Part shown: positions 1 to 12,240 of the stretch, in pieces
Layout: each line of letters starts with the position of its first letter
Position numbering within the stretch: position 1 is the stretch's first letter
Assembly (NCBI GenBank): GCA_963930645.1
Contig: OZ005662.1
Coordinates: 98,378,436 to 98,442,435, forward strand
From: Salticus scenicus
Taxonomy: Eukaryota > Arthropoda > Arachnida > Araneae > Salticidae
Direction: 5' to 3'
Length of the DNA stretch: 64,000 bases
Notes under the pieces: model-generated
Database searches by the model: none
Seen by the model: only the letters and a program-made list of their open reading frames with translations
Told to the model about the DNA's origin: nothing
Program-made: the position numbers and the translations under genes

Positions 1-978
1 CTAAAGATTATAATTGCTATTTTAAATCTAATACTAAAATCAAAGTACAAAAAAAGCATTATATATATATATATGTATTGCAATATTATCTTTGACCAAT
101 TAAGTAATGCTTTTACTCAGCTATTTTGAAATTGTCTTTTATAATTTTCTATTTCATTCCCTTTGATAATGTTTTATTTTTTATGTTTCAAATACATTTC
201 CTAAAAATAACTCTGTATCTCTTCTAACCTTAATGAGTTTTATTGAATCAAAACAAATATTCATCTTAGGAACAATCTCTTTCCCTTATACTTTTTCTTG
301 CCCATCCATTTCACTTTTCATAATCTTTCACGCTATTCCAAATTTCATGACAAAACCAAGAAAACACCTGTGCTGCAATACATTTATCAACAGACAGGAA
401 GAATTCTTTTCTGGAATAGTACAATAGTCCTTTCTCCCTTTTCATTCTAAAGCGCAGTATCCACTACGGTTGGTTCGAGCGGCGCTATTCAGAATCCTTT
501 GATGTGGTCAAGCGGTTGGACGTGGTTGGTTGTGAGGGAGAAGTCCCTGGCTCTAACCCCCTGCTGAGATAATTGAGGGGCCAGAGGCAGATATCTTTGT
601 CAATTTCGCATGCTTTCCTTTGAAGTAACTGCGCAATCTGGTAAAAAAAGGGTTACAACTGATGACAAGACATTTGGCTCTTTGTGTCGGAAGCGTGATT
701 AATGGTTTTTTGAACCTCGAAGCTTCAACCCTAGTGGAAACCAGCCTTTAGAAAACAGGAAGGGAAATGCCCAACACAATAGTATTCTATTATTTCTTAT
801 CTATTTTCTGGATTGGTACTGTACTGACCAGTATCAAGTTACTGCAAAAAGGTGAAATCACTCAGTGTATTATTTAATCCAGTTGGTTGTTATATTTGCT
901 TGGAGTTGGTTGTTGAAAAATTGTCATTCTACATTACATTAACAACTTTGATAGAAAGCGCTTGTGTAGGATATTCAA
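1..978. other. AT-rich non-coding flank
   Basis: No coding feature is supported here. The stretch is AT-rich with short TA runs near its start. It contains one tRNA-like patch, listed separately, and then runs into the first fragment of the hAT transposase pseudogene. Confidence 0.6.
455..620 (+). repeat. possible degenerate tRNA-derived SINE
   Basis: A GC-richer patch contains TGGTCAAGCGGTTGG, which resembles a tRNA/SINE A box (TGGCNNAGNGG). It is followed about 40 bases later by CCCTGGCTCTAACCCC, a poor match to a B box. No target-site duplication or tail was found, so it may be a decayed SINE or chance similarity. Confidence 0.3.
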
Positions 979-1291
979 GTGACAGAACATAAAATGAATA
1001 CTGTTTTTAAAAGAAGTGTGGTTTGGGAATTTTTTAATGAAAAAGAAAATGACTGCACTAAAGCTAAATATAAGTTATGTCGCACTTTGCTATCAAGAGG
1101 AGGGGTAGGGAAAAAAGCAACAACTTCTTCCCTAATAAATCATTTAAAGAAGATCCATCTACTAGAATATGAAGCTCTACAAATGAAGAAAGAGAGTGTA
1201 TCTGCATGTTCATCAGCTGTAACAGAACCAAATGCTAACCGTGGAGTAAAAAGAAAACAGGCAACTTTGGAAGAAGTATTAACAAGGAAAA

Positions 1292-2542
1292 CTAGTTGGC
1301 ATAGGTGGACTCTGCTCAGTTCCCCATCATATTTATGTTCTCATAAATTTCTAGTGTGAGACATATTATAATCATGTCAAAAGAAATGAATTTGACCAAA
1401 GCTTGATATAGTGACAGAATGAAATCCCCGCCTAATAGGCTATCCACTGTTAACTTCGATATATATATCTTATTCTAATCTATTAATTTATTTTATCAGT
1501 GTCAATTCCGTTGTTTAGTTTTTATGCTACTATTTCGTAAATTACGAATGATTTACGAAATTTTCCTATTAGAATATTTGTATTCAATCATGTTCAAACA
1601 AATATCATAAATGTAATTTTGAAGTTGTCTAATGTATTTATGATCCTCAAAATGGAAATGTATGCTCAATTTTGCCTTATTCTGACATGTTAAGTAAATC
1701 GTAAATTCCAAACAACTTACGAATTTTTTAAATTGGAAAAATCATAGTCTATGATATTCATGCCAGTATCCTATATAATATTTCGAAAGTGGTTTGACAT
1801 CTTTACGATGAAAATAACCCTCAAGATTGACGTTTATGTGAAATTTGGCTCTATGCTGCCATGTTAAGAAATTCGTAATTTTCCAATAACTTACGAAATT
1901 TTTATATTGGAAAATTCATAGTCATTAATATTCATGCCAGTGTTCTAAATAATATTTCAAAAGTAGTCTGACATCTTTACGATGAAAATATCTCTCAAAA
2001 TTGACGTTTATGTGAAATTTTGCGCTATACTGCCATGTTAAGAAATTCATAAATTTCGAATAACTTGCGAAATTTTCAAAGTAGCACATTTATAGTTACT
2101 AATGTTCATTCCGGCATCAAACCTGATATTTTAAAACTGGTATGACATTTTTACAGTAAAAAGTTTCCATTTAATGCACGTTTAAGTGAATTTTTGTCCT
2201 ATTCTCCCATGTTAAGAAAATCGTAAATTTCTCATAACTTACGAAGTTTTTTAATTCGAATGTTGCAAAAGAATAGGGTTCTTGCCAGTATCGAAAGTAA
2301 TATTTTAAAACTGATCTGACCTCTCTGCGATCATTTGTTCATGAGATATCGTGTTAACAGACTAACAAACTAACGGACTAACACACTGACACACTAACAG
2401 ACACCCTACAGACAGACACCATACAAATTTTGTCATTTTCGGATTCCTCACACCTGAAAACGTGTAAAAAAGTAAAAAAAACCGAGGTCGAAAATTTTCA
2501 CGATTACCTAAGTTCCCCATACCTATAGTATGATGGGGAACT
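1292..2542 (+). mobile_element. Helentron-like non-autonomous element (family B) inside the hAT gene
   Basis: The element starts CTAGTTGGCATAGG and ends ATGATGGGGAACT. Near the 5' end is AGTTCCCCATCATA. The 3' end is a hairpin whose right arm, TATGATGGGGAACT, is the inverse complement of that 5' motif. The interior holds diverged tandem repeats of about 177 bp (about 1680-2300) and an ACAGACAGACACC microsatellite before the 3' end. Subterminal inverted repeats plus a terminal hairpin and internal microsatellite are the known layout of Helentron-derived elements. No clear TSD is seen. No Rep/helicase coding is present, so it is non-autonomous. Confidence 0.7.
1680..2300 (+). repeat. tandem repeat of about 177 bp within family B element
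   Basis: At least three diverged units contain TTAAGAAATTCGTAA, CTTACGAAATTTT and TCATGCCAGT in the same order, spaced about 175-180 bp. A ACATCTTTACGATGAAAA block follows in each. It is the internal body of the Helentron-like element. Confidence 0.75.
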
Positions 2543-2968
2543 AAAAATTTTGGACATAAATGATGCTCGATCTATTGAGCTACACAGAGCAATTGCGGAA
2601 ATGATAGCAATTCACAAACAACCATTTTCGTTCGTGGAAGATTCAGGATTTATAAATGTAATGAAAATAGCGCAACCTTGCTATGAAGTTCACAGCAGGG
2701 AATATTTTTAATTAAATGTGCTACCAAAGATTTACAAAGAATGCAAAGAAAGCGTTATCTCCCAAATATCTAATGCAGTAGCTGTTTCTGTTACATAAGA
2801 TATTTGGACTTCTACAAATAATCACAGTTTTATCAGCTTTACAGGTCACTGGATTGATGATAATTTCATATACAAACATGCTGTCAGCACTAAACATTTC
2901 CCAGAAACCCACAGTGCTGATGATATTAGCAGAATGATAAAAAATGCTATAAATGAATGGGATTTAAA

Positions 2969-4817
2969 CAGGGTTGGGTTTCTTCCGGAAGAAACTGGAA
3001 AAAACCGGAAGAAACTGGAAGAAATGGAAGAAACTAACCAGAAGACAAAACAGATGTTCGAAATTAAAATTTATGAACTATATAAACACAAAGCATAAAT
3101 ATAATGTCAAATCTAAACTATAATCCAATTAATATTAAAAATATTGTTAGAAAAATAAGTTATTTTATAACAAATACTAAATATATATACAGGGATGAGA
3201 TTTTTCAGCTTTTCAGCTGATTTCAGCTTTTTTGTACATTTAGCTTTTCAGCTTTTTTTATGTTTCTGATGTGCATTTGTTCTTTTTTTATACATTGAAG
3301 ATTAAAATTAACATTTATTACTCTAATAAAATACATTTAGTCATCAAAATTCTGGTATTTCATTTCAACATCTTGCCTTTGCATACAGTTTCAGCTTTTT
3401 TGTATTTTTGCTAATCTCATCCCTGTATATAGGTGATGGGTTTTTACTTTTCAATGCTGATATTTTTAGAACTTCTTGCATATATACTATCTCATATTAG
3501 TATACATACAGACAGTACAAGTGATAATAATTACGGAATTAACCATAATATTTGCACTTTTTTTTTTTTTTAAGGATACAATTTTTTGTATAAACTCAAA
3601 GCTGGTAAACTGTATCAATAAGTAATATGCCTACTTTTAAACTCTCCTGCAAGTTCTCTAGCATAAAAGGAAAAAAAAAAAAAAAAGCATAGTTTGTATT
3701 TATCTATTTTAAGTTGAAAAAAAAAAGTGCAGTATTGAACTACTCTAAAAAACATTTCATTTGTTTTACAGTTTTTAACTCCCTCTAACTCTCAAAAATT
3801 TTGTCTAGAGGTTGTGCGGATTATAGGAATTTGTAGATTAGAGATCATTGCCTTTGTTTACAGTTTTCTTTTGCAGATACAGAGTCAGTTATTATTAATT
3901 CATGAGAATAGACATCAGAATGGAAAGATGATTTCTAATAAATTTTAGAATAAAGTATTTCTTCAATATTAATAAAACTAATCGATCACATTCATATATG
4001 ATAAATAATTTAAGCATATTCAAATAAATAGGTACGTATAAAATGTAAACAAACATATTTAAAAAATATGAAACTAAATATTTTTTAAAGTTTGGAAATA
4101 ATATTCATCACTGATTAATTTTGTTAAACATTGATGTAATAGTGATTTGTTTTAAGCACTAGTCTGTATGAATTGCAGGATAATAAATACAAGAATGTTA
4201 CCCTCCCCCCCCCCCCTCCCAAGTTGAGTTTCAAATCAAGGATTAAGCTAAAAATTTGATTAAAGTAAGTAAAAATGTGAATTTATTTGAAATATGAGAT
4301 GTAAATTTCTTTTTCACTTTACTGTATTAGGAAAATGAAGTTTTTGATGACATTTTGTAATACATTAATTATTGAATACTGGCTGTTTTAATTAACCGAA
4401 TGTTTGTTAAGAGCTATTTTATCAGAAAGTATAAGCAAGTGATACAAACTATTATTTATTACCAGTTAAAGAAATAAAATTGTTTAAATAATAAATTATA
4501 AAACTTTATGCTTTTTAAATTGATATTGATTTTTTTACTGGATTTTGAGTATTTTGGAACGTGATTATCAGATACCAAAGATCACTTCGGTAAAAATCTC
4601 ATAATTATTAATTAAATATATAATTAAATTTTTATAGGTATAATTAAAGTTACTTAAAGTTGTTTATAAGACAAATGCATCCATTGTATCTTACAAATCT
4701 GCAATTTATAGGATTAATTTTTAAGAAAAACAGTTTCTTCCACTTGGAAGAAACCTATTTCTTCCGGCCGGTTTTTTCCATATTTTTTTCCGCCTTCGAA
4801 GAAACTTGCCAACCCTG
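2969..4817. mobile_element. hAT-type non-autonomous element with exact 8-bp TSD
   Basis: The ends are CAGGGTTGGGTTTCTTCC on the left and CCAACCCTG on the right. The flanking 8-mers GATTTAAA at 2961-2968 and 4818-4825 are identical, and removing the insert rejoins the transposase text around the TSD. The terminal regions are rich in inverted TTTCTTCC/GGAAGAAA words. The 8-bp TSD and the CAGGGTTG terminus place it in hAT. The interior has no transposase, is AT-rich, and holds a smaller nested element at 3190-3425. Confidence 0.88.
3190..3425. mobile_element. short hAT-like MITE nested in the 2969-4817 element
   Basis: The 236-bp unit starts CAGGGATGAGAT and ends ATCTCATCCCTG, giving a perfect 12-bp TIR. 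TCAGCTTTT words repeat just inside both ends. Flanks are TATATATA on the left and TATATAGG on the right, so the TSD is obscured by TA repeats. The CAGGG start fits hAT. Confidence 0.7.
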
Positions 4818-5100
4818 GATTTAAATGAAAAGTTGTACCTTGTTTTGCAGGATAATGGTGCTAACATTGTTAAAGGAATCAAAAGAACCAATTTAAGTAG
4901 TCAGTCATGCTTTCTACACACTTTACAGTTAGTAGTGTCAGATGCTCTAACTTCACATCAGTGATATAATTTCAACAGGTAAAAAAATTGTAACTCATTT
5001 CAATCATTCATCACTTGCCTGTTCTAGATTATCAGAAATTCAAGAAAATGATCTTAAACAAAAAAAGATATTAATTCAAGATGTAGCAACCCATTGGAAC

Positions 5101-5654
5101 CAGTGTTAGAAATAAGAATTTTGAAACTAGGTGTCAAAATGACGCCTGGATTAAATATTTTGGACGTCAAGATGAAAAATCTAGGTGCCATCTATAATTA
5201 AATATGTATATTAAAATAATAATAAAGCATCAACTTGTAAATAATATATGCAAGATTATATAAAAAAGATTTAAGTAATGAATGTAATTACATTGACAAT
5301 ATTAAACATACGTATTTAAAATTACAAATTCATTCTTCGCACAGAAGATACATCATTCCACCACAATTTAATAGCATTTTCTGGGCAGAAATCTTCCAAT
5401 TTAGGGCTGTTTAATTTAATCATTAACAAATCATCAACTACTTTCATAGAGATGTGATTTCTTAAATCAGTTTTTATTAGGTTCAATTGACTGAAATAGA
5501 CTTGTTTAGAGTCTGATGGGATTGGGAAAATTACTAGGTATGATGATAAAAAAAATCCAGGCGTCAAATATAGCACCTATGATTGGAATTCTAGGCGTCA
5601 AAATGAAAAAACTGGCTGCAAAATGCGACTAACGACCGCTTATTTCTAACCCTG
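5101..5654. mobile_element. hAT derivative with 8-bp TSD ATTGGAAC
   Basis: The left end is CAGTGTTAGAAATAAG and the right end CTTATTTCTAACCCTG, an inverted pair with one mismatch. The 8-mer ATTGGAAC occurs at 5093-5100 and again at 5655-5662. The 554-bp element splits the older transposase frame. It keeps a piece of its own transposase on the minus strand (5322-5576), so it is an internally deleted copy of a second hAT lineage. Confidence 0.92.
5322..5576 (-). pseudogene. C-terminal hAT dimerisation fragment (ZMYM/KIAA1586-like)
   Basis: The 84-codon stretch contains NLIKTDLRNHIS, then DDLLMIKLN, then PENAIKLWWN. This is the order seen in the hATC dimerisation region of KIAA1586/ZMYM-type hAT transposases, where an aromatic-rich LWWN ends the domain. 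It reads antisense to the host pseudogene and lies wholly inside the 554-bp element. There is no true start, and it is only the tail of the enzyme. Confidence 0.7.
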
Positions 5655-6480
5655 ATTGGAACAGTACATGCTACAGCGGTTAGATGAACAAAAGAAAAGC
5701 ATTTCCTTGTATGCCACACAATTTGGAGTAATCACTAATTTTAATTCAAATCAATTGATGCTCCTAGAGAAGTGCTTAAGATTATTAGAACCTTTTGAAC
5801 AAGTTACAGTAAAAATTAGTTCCACAAAATCACTTATTTCAGAAGTTATTCCAATGGTACAAACTCTCAAACTTTTTCTGTCAAAGCCTGGAAATGAATT
5901 TTCAGGTGTCAGAACATTTAAAGACTGCCTGGCTCAAAACATGAATACACACTTTGAGCATATGCATGATAATGAACATTTTTGTGTTTCAACTTTGCTG
6001 GACTCTAGGTTTAAACTTGCATTTTTTGATAAAACCGAAGAAAATGATCTCAAGTTGAAATTGCGACTGATTCAACTTATGGCTGCTATTTCAAACAATA
6101 AGATTCTTGAAACAAATGCAAATGAGACAGAATAAGTACAGACGCACATAATGAATCAAAGACCACATTTTGGGATTGCTTCATGGCGATTTCATCTACA
6201 TAAACAAAAAAGCTGACAATTTACAGCCACCTACAAATGATGAGTGTGAAATCAGCAGTTATTTTGATAAATCGCTCTTAGATAGAAATGAATAGTCTAC
6301 TAAATCGATGGAAAGCAAATGCTATTGAATTTCGAAAGTTATCTCAATTAGCTAGGAAATATTTATCAGCTCCTGTGATCGCTTGTTCTCAAAAGTAGGT
6401 ATCATATATGAAAAAAGCGCAATCGACTTAAGCCTGAAAATGCAAAAAGGTTACCTTTGCATCAAACATAAAATTATTTT

Positions 6481-8508
6481 GTAAATAAATTATGTATGTA
6501 TACTTTTTTTAAACAACTTCACTAATATTCCATAAACTGAATAAATATTTAAATTGCTTTAATCTTTAATGTGTAATACATAAGCATAATTAAATAATTT
6601 TTGTAAATATAAAATTCAAATTAACAAATTTACTTGAAATTTTCAGTAGTGCTATTTATTATATACTTTTTTTATGTATTGCATGTTAAGGAAACTGAAA
6701 TGATTATTATGTTTATATTTATTTATAAAATTAGAATTTAATTTAATTAAAAATAAATTTATATTTAATATTTGAAATAAAATTTTACTATAAATTTAAT
6801 AAACATTTAAATTTTCTTAATGAGTTATATATAAATATAATCCTATAGTTGTATTATTTAAAATATATCAATTGATATTATAAATCTAAAGGATTTTGTT
6901 TTTAATATCCAGCTGAGCTATTCGGCCGAATACTTTATTATTCGCCCAAACCGAATATTCGGCTTTTTGGCCGAATACCGAATATTTGTTGCATCTCTAA
7001 TTCAAATACATTACGTCTGGGGGAAATTGCAGGTAAATAGAGTTTTACATTTACATATTGCACTAAACCAAATAAAATGAATATATATTTTTTATATGCA
7101 TAAAAACATGTCTCACATAGAGTATGGTAAGGAAATCATTCACTGTTCATTTACAGGGCTACACAAAAGTACTAGATTATAGTGCAACAATAGCTGAAAA
7201 TTGATGGATGTGTATTTCAAGTTGTGCCATGTATTATTACTATAGGATTATATTTAGGTGCACCATGTGGTCTGTACATAATATTCAAAAGATATACAGG
7301 GCTGCAAATATTTAAGCAATAACATTCTTTTTATTGTTAGTAGAAGTGCTATACTGTAATATTTTACCATGTCCAAGGAAGCTGTTCAGGAATTGAAATG
7401 AATTCCTCATAGACATATGATAAATAAAGTATGTTTTAAAGCTAAATATTCATTGCTTGCTTTTTCATATATTTACACGTTTTCAGGCTTTCTGATGACC
7501 AAAGTCAAGTTTTTTAACGTTTAATCTTTGTCTGTGTCACTTAGAGTAACTTAGTAACGAATAACTTTAGGAGATCCAAAAGTTGTATTTTCAAATTAAC
7601 GTAAATTTGTTGCTGGAAAAGTATGATCAATACTGAGAAGTTTCAAGGAATGTAGTGTGTGAAAGTTATTTGAATAATTTTAAGTGAACTCTTAATTTTA
7701 ATAAGATTTAAATTTAAATTCTATGTAAATGTAATGAAACGGGGGTTGAGGGGGCAGTTGACCCCACACACAGAACTAATTATCATATAAAACTCTTCCA
7801 AAGCCTAATTTGAATTGTTTTGCCATAGGTTTACATAATAGTACTCGTTATCTTACCTCTTAGTCTCCAACCTGTACTTATAGTATTAAATTTCAGGGTA
7901 AGAGAAAGTCATGTGAGTGCCACACCAGATTATTTAAGTTTAGAACACACACACACATTTATCACATTTCATATTTTAAATATTAAAAAGAAAAAAAAAA
8001 ATTAATAATAATGTTAGTATATTATGTTTTAATTATTCGAATTTTCTGTAAAAGAAATTTTGTGTTATACCATTATTTAGCTAAATATTTTAAATTCAAT
8101 AGCTTCGAAATGTGCAATATCTTTTATATGGCAAAATAAAAATAGTAAACATAACTAAAAGATTAAAAGTTAAAATTTTCATTTCCTTTCCCTTTCAGTA
8201 AACTTAATTGGTAATGTATATAGATTATTAGAGAATTATTTATTCTTACGATGCTAAGCTAAAAATTTAATTTTAGTAGGTATGTAAAAATAAAATCACT
8301 GAAAACAAAATCAGAATTTAAACAAAACAATATTAATGGTTACTCAAATGCTATATAGATAAATAATGTAAATTAGAGCAATTAAAACCATTTAATTTAT
8401 AGAATGTTACCTAAATTAAAATTTTCTTAGAAACCCCTATTAAAAGACCATTTTGCCATAGATAATTAGTCTCTGAACAACCAATTCTCTAAGGCACAAT
8501 CGGTGGCT
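6481..8508. other. AT-rich non-coding, includes a hAT terminus
   Basis: After the hAT pseudogene the sequence is non-coding. Around 6925-7003 are repeated ATTCGGCCGAATA and CCGAATATTCGG words ending GTTGCATCTCTA, which looks like the terminal region of a hAT element and may be the right end of the element carrying the pseudogene. I did not find the matching left end. A short CA microsatellite lies near 7950. Nothing else is supported. Confidence 0.5.
6925..7003 (+). repeat. probable right terminus of the outer hAT element
   Basis: Inverted TTCGGCCGAAT/ATTCGGC words end in TTTGTTGCATCTCTA. Read from the other strand this begins TAGAGATGCAACAAA, a start typical of hAT TIRs. It is the right distance downstream of the transposase tail, but the left partner is not visible. 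Confidence 0.45.
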
Positions 8509-9194
8509 CTTACAGTCAGGGCCGGCTCGACCATATAGGCAAACTAGGCGATGGCCTAGGGCGCTCGAATCTAGAGGGCGGCACAATCCAGACAACAAGA
8601 TCTATTTTATTTATTACTATCTAACAGCACTTTAGAATAGATAAAATGAAGTCTTGGAAACACAGCACTCATGTTGTGGAAAAATTTTAAACACTTACAA
8701 TCTAAAAGGTTACAAGTCTGCTGCTATGACTTGGAAACATTTACTGAGTTTTTCTTGGCGTGTTTTCAATTGGACGTGTAAAAATGAAGTAAATGGATAA
8801 TCCTCAAATTGGCTTTTCAGGGCATCAAAGTCAATCTAATTTATCTGATGAGAAGCGCTAGAGAGTCACAAACAATTGGCTTGATTTTACCATAATAACG
8901 ATCTATTTATTTCAAAAACTTACAACGTCGAATTGAGTTTTGAAAACAGTCCATCATTAAATCTGTCCATCTAATTGTTAACAGCCTTACACTATATCTA
9001 AAAGTCACCGAGTCATTATTTAATGGGGCTGTACTTTATTGGAACTATAAAGTTTTGACTTTCCATTCAAGGGTCTAAATTGTACATCATGTTTCATCTC
9101 ATGAATCATCCCTTGCACACCTTTTATGTTTCGGTCTTTCCTTTGTACATCTTTTCTTATTTTTAAATACTTTCCCTAAAAGCTATCTTTTATT

Positions 9195-9245
9195 TCTGGA
9201 GGGTAGGAAAGTGAGTTTTATGTCGCACTAGTGATGGGCAATTGG
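9195..9245 (-). repeat. 3' fragment of SINE family 2
   Basis: GAGTTTTATGTCGCACTAGTGATGGGCAATTGG matches in pieces the tail side of the SINE at 16955-17246 (TTTTACGTCGCACTAATG, ATGGGCAATTGG). Only this end is present. Confidence 0.6.
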
Positions 9246-10349
9246 AACCTTTAATTTCTGGAAACTTTGCTTGAATTGTCTTTTCAACTTGAATTTTCGT
9301 AAATTTTATTTTTTCCTCAAAAATTTCTCTCACTCTTGCATTTTCTCTTGAATTATTTTAACTTTTCAACGAATCTCTTCTTACATGGCTTCTATTTTAT
9401 CCTTAACTCCTCTTGTCAGGGTTTCAGCTATTCTCTCAATTCATGTTTAGCTTTCATCTTCTTTTATCCATCCTTCATCTCTTCATGTCTGATTTTCATC
9501 TCATGTTGTGCTGCTATCATATGATTTTGTCCAGTTTTCAATTCTTTTAACTAGACAGTCTAAGCTTCAAGTTCTTTCATGTCTTTTGCAATACTTCTAG
9601 TCAGAATCATTAAGTGTATCTGCCTTACATCAGGTGCCAAATCAAATGTTACGAAACAGCGACTTTCTTGTTCAAGAAAAGAAGATCGTAAATGCACACA
9701 TAGGTTCAAGTTGATTAATGAGCTTTATTTAACTCATATTCTCGAAACAGTCCAGCAAAACTGTCAATTCAATGAATATTCTTGAAACAATCAAATAAAA
9801 ATAGGATTTTTAAGAGTATTTTTGAAATAGTCCTATTGGACTGTTTCGATTGTTTTGAATCCTGGGGCAAGCAGTCACTTGTATCAAAAAAGTAAAGTAA
9901 AGAGCATTAATTACATTACACTATAGAGCAGGAATTTCATTTATTCAGGATCAGGAATGATAATCAAATGATTGAAGCGCAATCTCTATGAGACGATTGC
10001 TCAGAACAATTTACTGAATACAATCGACTTCTCGGGAGTTAATCAGCCTCTTTTTAAATTCTTGACTACAAATGATAAAATATCGGGTTAATTCTGTGTT
10101 AAAATGTAGCTCGAAATTCCAGAACTCAGCTTCTATTGAAATTAGAACTTCGAAATTTTGGCAACTCGAAACTACCATTTTTTACTGAATACTCATCAAT
10201 TTGTCAAGGTCGACCTTAATAGAAATGTATAGACTGTCATTTTTGTTTCCAGTTTAACTGTAAATTTTGCTGCAAGAGCACATTTTATGAAGCGAAGAGG
10301 TTAATTGGATTGGCACAATGTTGAGTTTAATGATTATAAAAAACTGACC

Positions 10350-10380
<31 letters not shown>

Positions 10381-11929
10381 AAACTTCAGCCTCTTTTTCT
10401 TTCTTTCTTTTTTTTTTTTTTTTTAAACTTTGAGTGTGTTTTGCAAGCAAACGATATTTTTTGATTCGAATTTTCTCAGTTGCTCGGCTCGTAGAAAAGC
10501 AATTTTACCAGGGTATAGCAATCGAAAGAAAAAAGGATTACTTCAGATTACCTTTGTATACACGTCTGAGGCAGATGATTGATTGAAAAAGATTATAAAA
10601 GTAAGAATGTGTATAAGTATTACATTCTTATTTATCTTGTTACTTTTTGTTTTATATTTACTTTATATACGAAAAGTTATAAATATTTTAATTTTATAAT
10701 TTTGAACTGACATAAAAAGAAAAAAAAAATAATAATAATAAGATTTGAAGGAAGCTAGCTATAACTAGAAAGAAGTTTTAGCTCTTTAGACTAGGTAACT
10801 TTGTAGGGGCTATGCGTGGGGGCTTTTTGGAATTTTACAAAGTGATTCTGTTATAGTTTCTTTTCCTAGTAGCTCAACTTAGTAATAAAATGTGAAATTT
10901 CGTTTTCAGTACAGTTGATACTTGAGACTAGCTGTTAACAGAAAAAAAAATTTTGGAGTACAATTTTGTAAGAGAAAATTAGAGAGAAAATATCATTAGC
11001 AAAGCAAATTAGGCTCATTTGAAAAGTTATTTTCATCCGAATCCTAAAGAAACACTATCAGGATAATAATTTGAAAAAACAAAAGATTTTTCCAACTGAA
11101 TCTGAATAAGCAAAAATCTTGCTTCATCTTCCAAAATAATTAGTAGATAAACAATAGTTTGATATGAAAGAAATAAAGATTGAGGCTTTGATAAACAGAA
11201 CATGAAAAATGCTTCCGGTTTCACTTTGAGTTTATGTATCCTTGCAATGTGAGAAAATTCTATGGGTAATCTGCAGCGAATAGACGACATGACTCTCTGA
11301 CGTCATTCAAAGTCCTGACGATTTTCTTTTATTTAACCTGTAGGAGTCTTCTTTTAACCCACAAACAGTGGAATGTAGCCTATCATAGCACAGCTTTTTC
11401 CCACAAACATTGAAAGCTTAGCCTCGTTCTAGTTGTCCATTCTCGACGAACACAAGCCAGATCACGTATAAAAAATGTTAATTTCCTATTAGAAAATAAG
11501 TGAAGAAAGTTTCCGTCAGTACTAACAAAAGACGACGCGCCAATAGTGAAAATGTGACCCAAACTCCCAAACTCCACTACTAATGCACTACTAAACACAC
11601 AAATTTTTTCTTGAAAACTGTAAAAGTTATTTCGGATTTGATAAACAGGAGGCATTTTCAGAAGAAATTAATATTGCGGTATCATTCCCATTGGAGTCAG
11701 AGCCAGCCCGATTACGAAAAATGAAAAAGTTTAATTATGCAGTCAGCTGATAAATCAACAAGTGATGCTAAACATGATTTTAAGATTAATTTTTATATTT
11801 CTTTTCTTGATACAGCAAGAAATTCGAATGATGAAAAGTTCAAACAGACCAAAAAGATAAACCATGTTTTCTGATGCCTTTCTAACGACTGTGAGTCGTA
11901 AAAAAACCTTTCAAAGTGATTTTGAAATT

Positions 11930-12240
11930 ATGTAGAAGATTAGGAGATCATTAGAACTCAAGGAGACGTAAGGATGTTGATGAAAGTACACTACAGGAAG
12001 TTTTGAATAATTTTTGTGAAAACGACCTAGTACATTGCGTATTGAATTTAGTAACAGCAATAAAATTGTTGCTGCCACTTCCTGTGTCTGTGGCCAGTGG
12101 AGAACCCAGTTTGATATAATTGAAATTAATAAAACCTTACCAGCGTTCTATAGTGACGTGAGAACGATTTGTAGGACTATCACCATTATCAACAGATCAA
12201 GATGAAGCTAAAACAATTCATTTGAAGGATATTGTTTCTA
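11930..12240 (+). pseudogene. hAT transposase C-terminal remnant
   Basis: A broken frame contains LLPLPVSVASGEPSF followed by a KTLP-like stretch. This matches the hATC pattern in which VTVASGERSFS precedes the dimerisation helices. The catalytic Glu/Arg region around GERSF is altered to GEPSF, and stops follow. It lies near the right end of the 8517-12428 element, as expected for a plus-strand transposase. Confidence 0.65.

Larger units (their letters stand above)
979..6480 (+). pseudogene. hAT (ZBED-like) transposase, broken and interrupted three times
   Basis: Fragments of one hAT-superfamily transposase lie in order on the plus strand: 979-1291 (BED-type finger), 2543-2968, 4826-5100, 5663-6135 and about 6136-6480 (C-terminal dimerisation region). 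An intact enzyme of this family would cut and paste DNA in the nucleus. The first fragment has LINHLKKIH, the His side of a BED finger, but the expected first Cys is Tyr (residue 31), with only Cys34 kept. The second reads AVSTKHFPETHSADDIS-like ZBED sequence and contains stops. The third has LQDNGANIVKGIKR and FLHTLQLVVSDAL, usual in the catalytic core. The fourth is an open stretch with VSTLLDSRFKLAFF. The last has the LARKYLSAP and YEKKRNRLKPENAKRL-like hATC signature, broken by frameshifts. Gaps are filled by inserted elements at 1292-2542, 2969-4817 and 5101-5654. Clearly a dead copy; only the exact edges are uncertain. Confidence 0.85.

Noticed and set aside
9336..9785. two plus-strand frames of 62-68 codons inside the 3.9-kb hAT
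   Set aside because: No transposase motif, low-complexity Phe/Ser/Leu content, and no relation to the hATC remnant.
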